9,688 nucleotides of DNA from Methanobacteriota archaeon (GTDB taxonomy: Archaea; Thermoplasmatota; Thermoplasmata; UBA10834): the NCBI GenBank assembly GCA_011391345.1, contig JAABQR010000129.1, positions 1-9,688 on the forward strand, written 5' to 3'. The position numbers were made by a program, and so were the translations under genes. Under the pieces are notes generated by a model. That model saw only the letters and a list, made by a program, of their open reading frames with translations, was not told the DNA's origin and ran no database searches. Positions 5,322 through 9,688 of this stretch are shown here, piece after piece (the stretch's first letter is position 1; each line of letters begins with the position of its first letter).

Positions 5322-5660
5322 ATGCCGAAGAAGGCGCCTGGCGAGAGGTGGAGATACATCGCCTTCAGGGTCTCTGAGGGCGGCCCTTTCGCCAGAAACG
5401 ATTTCCTATCATCTCTTATCAACAGGGCTAGAGGGACCTCAATGGACGGAGGGTTCAGGATAACCGTCTACGAGCCAGAAGTGGCCATACTCAAGGTCCC
5501 GCACATGCTCAAGGACGATGCGATCTCGCTGCTCGCCTCGGTCGACAGGGTCGCTGGACGGGCGTGCAGGGTGGAGACACTCCAGACCTCGGGCACCATC
5601 AAGACGCTCAAGGAGAGATATCTGAGGAAGGAGTCGGTCGCGCGGAAGACTTGGGAATGA
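5322..5660 (+). CDS. rnp2: RNase P protein component 2 (Pop5)
   Basis: A 112-residue protein of the Pop5/Rpp14 family, close to the usual archaeal length of about 120. Pop5 pairs with Rpp30 and helps the RNase P RNA catalytic core remove 5' leaders from pre-tRNAs. Family features seen: the N-terminal strand RWRYIAFRV at 9-17, the central EVAILKVPHMLKDDAISLLAS at 53-73, and the hallmark TSGTIKTLKERYL at 89-101. The ATG at 5322 has no good ribosome site of its own; being 9 nt past the ftsZ stop, it may rely on translational coupling. Rpp30 and L15e, often next to it in archaea, are absent on the upstream side, where ftsZ sits instead. The downstream neighbour psmA is the standard one, which supports the call. 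Confidence 0.92.
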   Translation: MPKKAPGERWRYIAFRVSEGGPFARNDFLSSLINRARGTSMDGGFRITVYEPEVAILKVPHMLKDDAISLLASVDRVAGRACRVETLQTSGTIKTLKERYLRKESVARKTWE

Positions 5661-5709
5661 AGCGTGTTGCGAACCGTCTTGCCAGCGTGGCCAGATGACA
5701 GGACGCACC

Positions 5710-5722
5710 CGTTTCAGAAACG
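5710..5722. promoter_or_regulatory. Inverted repeat just upstream of the psmA promoter
   Basis: The sequence cgtttc-a-gaaacg is a perfect inverted repeat abutting the BRE side of the psmA TATA element. A dyad at this position could be a binding site for an archaeal activator or repressor dimer. It is short enough to occur by chance. Confidence 0.25.
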
Positions 5723-5740
5723 CGAAAAACCTTTATACAG
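5723..5740 (+). promoter_or_regulatory. BRE/TATA promoter of psmA-SBDS
   Basis: The stretch cgaaaaac is followed by ctttatacag, an excellent archaeal BRE and TATA pair. A start near 5761 gives a leader of about 50 nt before the psmA ATG at 5812. The ribosome site GAGGTG at 5798-5803 has 8-nt spacing. This separates psmA from the ftsZ-pop5 unit 151 nt upstream. Confidence 0.7.
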
Positions 5741-5811
5741 GCGACCGCGTTAGGCAGCCTCGGCATTCACATCTAGCCGTGACTATGTCAGCCTCAAGAG
5801 GTGTAAGGTAA

Positions 5812-6528
5812 ATGCAGCCAGGACAGATGGCGTATGACAGAGCGATAACCGTCTTCTCACCCGATGGCAGACTGTTCCAGGTGGAGTACGCGAGAGAGGC
5901 AGTTAAGAGGGGTACGACCACTGTCGGCCTCAAGTTCAAGGACGGCGTCGCGCTCATCGTCGACAAGAGGATCGCGAGCAAGCTCATCGAGTCGAAGTCG
6001 ATCGAGAAGATATTCCAGATAGACGAACACATCGGCTGCGCCACATCAGGGCTCGTGGCCGACGCGAGGGTCCTCGTGGACTACGCGCGGGTCATTGCCC
6101 AGATCAACAAGGTCACTTACGCGGAGAAGGTCGACCTCGAGACGCTGGTCAAGAGATTGTGCGACTACAAGCAGAACTACACGCAGTACGGTGGCGTGAG
6201 GCCCTTCGGGACCGCGCTCCTCGTGGCTGGCGTGGACGAGCAGGGCTGCCATTTGTTCGAGACGGACCCGAGCGGCGCGCTCGTGTCGTACAAGGCCGGA
6301 TCCATAGGCGCTGGCAAGAACGCAATCATGGACGTCTTCGAGGAGGAGTATCAGGAGGACATGACCCAGGACGGAGCGATTCTCCTGGGCCTCAAGGCCC
6401 TGGCGAAGGCCACCGAGGAGAACCTCAACACGAAGGCTGTCGAGATAGGCCTCGTGAAGAAGGACGAGAAGTTCAGAAGGCTCTCGGACGCCGAAGTGGA
6501 GGCCTACGTCAAGAAGCTGGCCACGTGA
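5812..6528 (+). CDS. psmA: 20S proteasome alpha subunit
   Basis: A 238-residue alpha-type proteasome subunit, normal length. Seven copies form each outer ring of the 20S core, which gates substrate entry and docks ATPase activators. The alpha-type N-terminal signature YDRAITVFSPDGRLFQVEYA spans residues 8-27. The gate segment precedes it (MQPGQMA). Residues 59-75 with SKSIEKIFQIDEHIG hold the lysine region that in other archaea receives the HbYX tail of activators, and RPFG lies at 130-133. It has no propeptide and no N-terminal threonine, as expected for alpha rather than beta. The start is fixed by the GAGGTG ribosome site and by homology. SBDS starts 10 nt after its stop, so the two share a transcript. 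The beta subunit is not in the window. Confidence 0.98.
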   Translation: MQPGQMAYDRAITVFSPDGRLFQVEYAREAVKRGTTTVGLKFKDGVALIVDKRIASKLIESKSIEKIFQIDEHIGCATSGLVADARVLVDYARVIAQINKVTYAEKVDLETLVKRLCDYKQNYTQYGGVRPFGTALLVAGVDEQGCHLFETDPSGALVSYKAGSIGAGKNAIMDVFEEEYQEDMTQDGAILLGLKALAKATEENLNTKAVEIGLVKKDEKFRRLSDAEVEAYVKKLAT

Positions 6529-6538
6529 GAGTGGTCCC

Positions 6539-7243
6539 ATGGTCGATCTGGACGAAGCGATTGTAGCCCGGTTCGAGTCCCACGGCGAGAGCTTCGAGAT
6601 ACTGATCGACCCGGCCGTCGTCCAGAAGATGAAGGACGGCAAGGAGGTCGACCTGCTGGACCACATGGTCATCGACACGATCTTCAAGAACGCCAAGAAG
6701 GGGACCAGGGCGCCCGACGACAAGATCAAGCAGGTCTTCGGCACGATGGACCCGACGGAGGTCGCGAAGGTCATCATACTCAAGGGCGAGGTTCAGCTGA
6801 CGACCGAGCAGCGCAAGATCATGCAGGAGAACAAGCGCAAGCGGGTCGTCGAGTACATCGCCCGCAACGCCATGAACCCGCAGACCGGTGGCCCGCATCC
6901 GCTGACTAGGATCGAGACGGCCATGGAGGAGGCCCGGTGCCACATAGACCCGTTCAAGTCGGTCGAGGCGCAGGTGCCGGCCATCATGGACGCCCTGAGA
7001 CCGCTCATCCCCATTAAGTTCGACAAGGTAAGGATCGCGGTGAGGGTATCGGGTGAGAACTACGGCCGCTGCTACGAGGACTTCAAGCACTTCGGCAAGG
7101 TGACGAAGGAGGAGTGGCAGAAGGACGGCTCGTGGATCGGTGTCATCGAGATGCCCGCGGGCCTCCAGACCGAGTTCGCCGAGAAGATCAGCAACAGGAC
7201 CCACGGCGAGGCGGAGACCAAGGTCCTCAAGGGCGCGCACTGA
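6539..7243 (+). CDS. sbds: Ribosome maturation factor SBDS (Sdo1 homologue)
   Basis: A 234-residue SBDS protein, the archaeal standard length. In eukaryotes SBDS works with the GTPase EFL1 to release the anti-association factor eIF6/Tif6 from the new large ribosomal subunit; the archaeal protein is thought to act in the same step. The three-domain layout is visible: N-terminal FYSH domain (about 1-90) with LKGEVQLTTEQRK, a helical middle domain (about 95-165) with NPQTGGPHPLTRIETAMEEA, and a C-terminal ferredoxin-like domain from about 165 (VRIAVRVSGENYGRCYE). The ATG is 10 nt after the psmA stop with only a weak ribosome site, so coupling to psmA is likely. Hairpins and T runs follow its stop. 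Confidence 0.97.
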   Translation: MVDLDEAIVARFESHGESFEILIDPAVVQKMKDGKEVDLLDHMVIDTIFKNAKKGTRAPDDKIKQVFGTMDPTEVAKVIILKGEVQLTTEQRKIMQENKRKRVVEYIARNAMNPQTGGPHPLTRIETAMEEARCHIDPFKSVEAQVPAIMDALRPLIPIKFDKVRIAVRVSGENYGRCYEDFKHFGKVTKEEWQKDGSWIGVIEMPAGLQTEFAEKISNRTHGEAETKVLKGAH

Positions 7244-7259
7244 ATCCGAGGGACATGGG

Positions 7260-7355
7260 CGGGTCTTTGACCCGGCGGCGCACGCCTGGCATCAGGCGGC
7301 AGGACCTCACCTGTGATACCAAAAGATTAAAGCAGGGGATGCGTTTTGGGCTTTT
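7260..7355 (+). terminator. Tandem hairpins and T runs after SBDS
   Basis: Three small stem-loops follow the SBDS stop: cgggtc-ttt-gacccg at 7260-7274, cgcctg-gcat-caggcg at 7283-7298, and a weaker cagg-acctca-cctg at 7300-7313. Two TTTT runs follow at 7344-7347 and 7352-7355. Together they could end the psmA-SBDS transcript. Archaeal termination depends mainly on T runs, so the hairpins may instead protect the mRNA 3' end or belong to a small RNA. Confidence 0.4.
7325..7332 (+). promoter_or_regulatory. Possible second TATA element in the SBDS-rrp4 gap
   Basis: The sequence gattaaag, preceded by accaaaa, resembles a BRE/TATA pair and predicts a start near 7355. A transcript from here would cross an imperfect hairpin (ggcc 7384-7387 with 7410-7413, and ggac 7391-7394 with gtcc 7404-7407) and a seven-codon frame at 7367-7390 before rrp4. 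The match is weak. Confidence 0.25.
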
Positions 7356-7425
7356 GAAGAGAGAAGATGGTAAATGCGCTGCGGGCCTAAGGACGCTGTG
7401 TAAGTCCAGGGCCGTGCCAGCAGAG

Positions 7426-7433
7426 TGTTTATC
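7426..7433 (+). promoter_or_regulatory. TATA element for rrp4-rrp41-rrp42
   Basis: The sequence tgtttatc is centred about 29 nt before the ATG at 7459. That is the distance expected for a leaderless transcript, and no good ribosome site precedes the ATG. It gives the exosome genes their own promoter, separate from psmA-SBDS. Confidence 0.5.
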
Positions 7434-7458
7434 GCGACTCTAGGCAAGAGTGAGTCAG

Positions 7459-8151
7459 ATGCAGGCTAGCGATTCTAAAGAGGTCTCAAGAGAGATAGTG
7501 GTACCTGGAGACCTGTTGGACAGTTCCGGCAAGAGGGCCGGACCCGGCACATACATCGAGGGGCGCAACATATTCGCCGCGCTGCTCGGGATAAAGACCG
7601 TCCGACAGGACACCGTGGGCGTCGTGCCGCTCTCGGGGCAGTACATGCCCGAGCGGGGCGACATGGTCGTCGGAAAGATAGAGGACGTGAGCGCGTCGAA
7701 CTGGTTGGTCGACATAAACGCCCCATACCCGGCACCGTTGCATGTGAACGAGGTGCCCTGGAGGGTGGAGTTCGGCGAGACGAGCAAGTTCATGGTGCCC
7801 GGGGACGTCGTGCTGCTCAAGGTCGTCGGCATAGACGAGACGAGGCGTATCCAGGTCTCCATGAAGGAGCACGGGCTCAGGAAGCTCACGGGCGGCATGA
7901 TACTGGACATATCGCCGTCCAAGGTCCCGAGGGTCATCGGCAAGAACGGCTCGATGATCCAGATGCTGAAGAACGCCACGGGCTGCAGGATATACGTCGG
8001 GCAGAACGGCAGGATATGGATAGACGGCGAGCTCGACGACATAATCAAGGCGGTCAAGGCCGTGAAACTCATAGAGGAGGAGGCGCACAACATGGGCCTC
8101 ACCGAGAAGATCAAGAGACTCCTGGAGGAAGGTTCCAGGAAAGGAGAGTGA
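7459..8151 (+). CDS. rrp4: Exosome RNA-binding subunit Rrp4
   Basis: A 230-residue cap subunit of the archaeal exosome. Three Rrp4 (or Csl4) copies sit on the Rrp41/Rrp42 hexamer and feed RNA into the central pore. Counted from the ATG at 7459, domains are: an N-terminal domain with VVPGDLL (14-20) and GPGTYIEGRN, an S1 domain with GDMVVGKIEDVSASNWLVDI (67-86), and a KH domain with the loop VIGKNGSMI (159-167) and the ending RIWIDGELDD. A GTG at 7450 would add three residues; the ATG is preferred because the upstream TATA element fits a leaderless start there. Rrp41 begins 5 nt after its stop. The order rrp4-rrp41-rrp42 is the conserved archaeal one. Confidence 0.96.
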   Translation: MQASDSKEVSREIVVPGDLLDSSGKRAGPGTYIEGRNIFAALLGIKTVRQDTVGVVPLSGQYMPERGDMVVGKIEDVSASNWLVDINAPYPAPLHVNEVPWRVEFGETSKFMVPGDVVLLKVVGIDETRRIQVSMKEHGLRKLTGGMILDISPSKVPRVIGKNGSMIQMLKNATGCRIYVGQNGRIWIDGELDDIIKAVKAVKLIEEEAHNMGLTEKIKRLLEEGSRKGE

Positions 8152-8156
8152 CCCCA

Positions 8157-8933
8157 ATGGGAGGAATGACGACAGACATCAAGCTGATAGACGAGAACGG
8201 CCGCAGGGTCGACGGGCGGACGCCCGAAGAGATGCGGCCACTGAAGATAGAGGCCGGCGTGCTCAAGCGCGCCGATGGTTCCGCGTACGTGGAGTGGGGC
8301 TTGAACAAGGTACTCGCGGCCGTGTACGGCCCGAGGGAGTGCCACCCGAGACACATGCAGAACCCGACGAGGGCGCTGGTCCAGTGCAAGTACAACATGG
8401 CCGCGTTCTCGGTGGATGACAGGAAGAGGCCCGGACCGGACCGGAGGTCGCAGGAGATATCGAAGATCACATCCGAGGCACTCTCGCACGTGGTGTTCAC
8501 CGAATACTTCCCGAGGGCGTCCATCGACGTGTATGTCGAGGTGCTCCAGGCGAACGCTGGCACCAGGTGCGCGGGTCTGACGGCCGCCTCGGTGGCGCTC
8601 GCGGACGCGGGCGTGCCGATGAGGGACCTCGTGGCGTCGTGCGCCGCGGGGAAGGCCGCGGGGGTCGTGATGGTCGACCTGGGCAAGGAGGAGGACAACT
8701 TCGGCGAGGCGGACATACCGGTCGGGTATGTGCCGAGGACCAAGGAGATCGTCCTGCTCCAGATGGACGGCGACCTCACCCACGACGAGTACACGAAGGG
8801 CCTCGACATGGCGATCAAAGGATGCGAGAAGGTCTACGATATCCAGAGGGACGCGCTCAGGAGGCGCTACGAGGCCAGGTCCCTGGATTCCGAGATCGGG
8901 GCGCCCGAGGGCGTCCAGAAGGAGGTGGCTTAG
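8157..8933 (+). CDS. rrp41: Exosome catalytic subunit Rrp41
   Basis: A 258-residue RNase PH-fold protein, the active phosphorolytic subunit of the exosome, which degrades RNA 3' to 5' with phosphate and can add A-rich tails. Seen: the N-terminal RRVDGRTPEEMRPL (16-29), VYGPRECHPRHMQN (56-69), arginines R96-R97 and R137 at RNA- and phosphate-binding positions, and the catalytic pair D180 and D186 in EEDNFGEADIPVG, matching the aspartates needed in the Sulfolobus enzyme. All catalytic residues are present. The open frame extends upstream into rrp4, but family alignment starts here; GGAG at 8143-8146 serves the ATG at 8157. A second ATG at 8166 (three codons in) has GGAGG almost touching it, so it is less likely. 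Its TAG stop abuts the rrp42 ATG. Confidence 0.97.
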   Translation: MGGMTTDIKLIDENGRRVDGRTPEEMRPLKIEAGVLKRADGSAYVEWGLNKVLAAVYGPRECHPRHMQNPTRALVQCKYNMAAFSVDDRKRPGPDRRSQEISKITSEALSHVVFTEYFPRASIDVYVEVLQANAGTRCAGLTAASVALADAGVPMRDLVASCAAGKAAGVVMVDLGKEEDNFGEADIPVGYVPRTKEIVLLQMDGDLTHDEYTKGLDMAIKGCEKVYDIQRDALRRRYEARSLDSEIGAPEGVQKEVA

Positions 8934-9688
8934 ATGAGCAAGGACGTTATGGCCGAGCTCAAGAAGGACCACATCTCGAAGCTCCTCACAAAGGGGACGA
9001 GGTCCGACGGCCGCGGCTTCGAGGAAATGAGGGAGCTCAAGATCACGACGGACTACATCAAGTCGGCAGAGGGGTCCGCAAGGGTCCAGCTGGGCGGCAC
9101 CGATGTGGTCGTCGGAGTGAAGCTCATGGTCGGGAAGCCGTTCGACGACACCCCGGACAAGGGCGTCCTGACGACCAACGCCGAGCTCATCCCGATGGCG
9201 AGCGAGACTTTCGAGTCCGGTCCGCCGGACAAGGAGTCGATCGAGATCTCAAGGGTCATAGACAGAGGCATCAGGGAAGGACACGCTGTCGACCTGTCGA
9301 AGCTCTGCATCGAGAAGGGCGTGGAGGTCTGGATCATGTTCCTGGACGTGCACGTGGTCGACTTCGACGGCAACCTGTTCGACGCGGCCAACATCGCCGC
9401 GAACGCGGCGCTGAAGACAGCGGTCGTGCCGGCCAAGAGGGCGGGCAAGGGAGAGGACTTCCCGCTGCCGCTGATACACACGCCCATATCGCTCACCGCG
9501 GTCAAGATAGACGACAAGATACTCGTGGACCCGACCCACGACGAGGAGAGGGTCGCAGACGCGAGGCTCACGGTGACGACGATCGAGAACGGCAACCTGT
9601 GCGCGATGCAGAAGGGGCTCGAGGGGTCGTTCTCCATCGAAGAGGTGTTCAAGGTCATCGAGATGTCCAGAAGGCTCGGGGCGGAGAC
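8934..9688 (+). CDS. rrp42: Exosome subunit Rrp42 (3' end cut by window)
   Basis: The first 251 residues of Rrp42, the inactive RNase PH-fold partner that alternates with Rrp41 in the hexameric ring and helps bind RNA. Family proteins run to about 260-275 residues, so only a short tail is missing. Seen: TRSDGRGFEEMRELKI (22-37), EISRVIDRGIREGHAVDL (104-121) with the conserved arginines, FDAANIAANAAL (149-160), and PLPLIHTPISLTAVKID (177-193). The ED-x5-D type aspartate pair of Rrp41 is absent, as expected for Rrp42. The ATG follows the rrp41 TAG with no gap, and an ideal ribosome site GGAGGTGG lies at 8921-8928 inside the end of rrp41. Translation is therefore tightly linked, fitting the equal numbers of the two subunits. 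Confidence 0.97.
   Translation, partial: MSKDVMAELKKDHISKLLTKGTRSDGRGFEEMRELKITTDYIKSAEGSARVQLGGTDVVVGVKLMVGKPFDDTPDKGVLTTNAELIPMASETFESGPPDKESIEISRVIDRGIREGHAVDLSKLCIEKGVEVWIMFLDVHVVDFDGNLFDAANIAANAALKTAVVPAKRAGKGEDFPLPLIHTPISLTAVKIDDKILVDPTHDEERVADARLTVTTIENGNLCAMQKGLEGSFSIEEVFKVIEMSRRLGAE

Noticed and set aside
4163..5422. 419-codon open frame on (-) opposite the second ftsZ
   Set aside because: Antisense shadow of FtsZ and the pop5 start; serine- and proline-rich with no domain.
7367..7390. Seven-codon frame (MVNALRA) before rrp4
   Set aside because: No ribosome site, and too short to distinguish from chance.
7114..7443. 109-codon frame overlapping the end of SBDS and the following gap
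   Set aside because: More than a third overlaps SBDS in another frame; the rest has no recognisable domain and crosses hairpins and T runs.
8016..8156. 47-codon upstream extension of Rrp41
   Set aside because: It lies in another frame of rrp4 and does not match the Rrp41 family.
7455..8972. 505-codon open frame on (-) spanning rrp4 and rrp41
   Set aside because: Longest frame in the window, but antisense to two firmly identified exosome genes and without any domain; a composition effect.

Overview
The window is archaeal, from a euryarchaeon-like genome with high G+C (above 60% by eye). The marker set supports this: a proteasome alpha subunit, an SBDS ribosome-maturation factor, the RNase P protein Pop5, the three exosome proteins Rrp4, Rrp41 and Rrp42, and two FtsZ proteins. 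TATA-type promoters and GGTG/GGAGGTG-type ribosome sites agree. The G+C content, gene order and FtsZ pair would fit a Thermoplasmatota lineage, but that placement is inference. I see no mobile element, CRISPR array, tRNA or rRNA.

Layout. Positions 1-980 (+) hold the end of an ApaH-like metallophosphoesterase and a complete SbcD-related (COG1407-type) metallophosphoesterase. A convergent gene at 984-1517 (-) encodes a DUF2148 four-cysteine (ferredoxin-like) protein. A divergent gene at 1581-2606 (+) encodes a cysteine-rich protein with a RING/PHD-like finger, a SHOCT-like segment and six zinc ribbons arranged as three repeats. A hairpin lies between it and the convergent ftsZ at 2661-3857 (-). 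A 342-nt gap (3858-4199) with nested complementary segments separates that ftsZ from a second, divergent ftsZ at 4200-5312 (+).

From 4200 to the end everything reads (+). The second ftsZ is 9 nt from pop5 (rnp2). Then, each set with its own promoter, come psmA-SBDS and rrp4-rrp41-rrp42, the last running off the window. The stretch from pop5 onward is the known archaeal exosome/proteasome superoperon, which links tRNA 5' processing, protein degradation, 60S-type ribosome maturation and 3'-5' RNA degradation. Here a cell-division gene sits directly at its head.

The less ordinary parts are the multi-zinc-finger protein, the structured DNA between the two ftsZ genes, the closely related ftsZ pair with shared terminal peptides, and a hairpin-rich SBDS-rrp4 spacer. 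The rest is conserved housekeeping.
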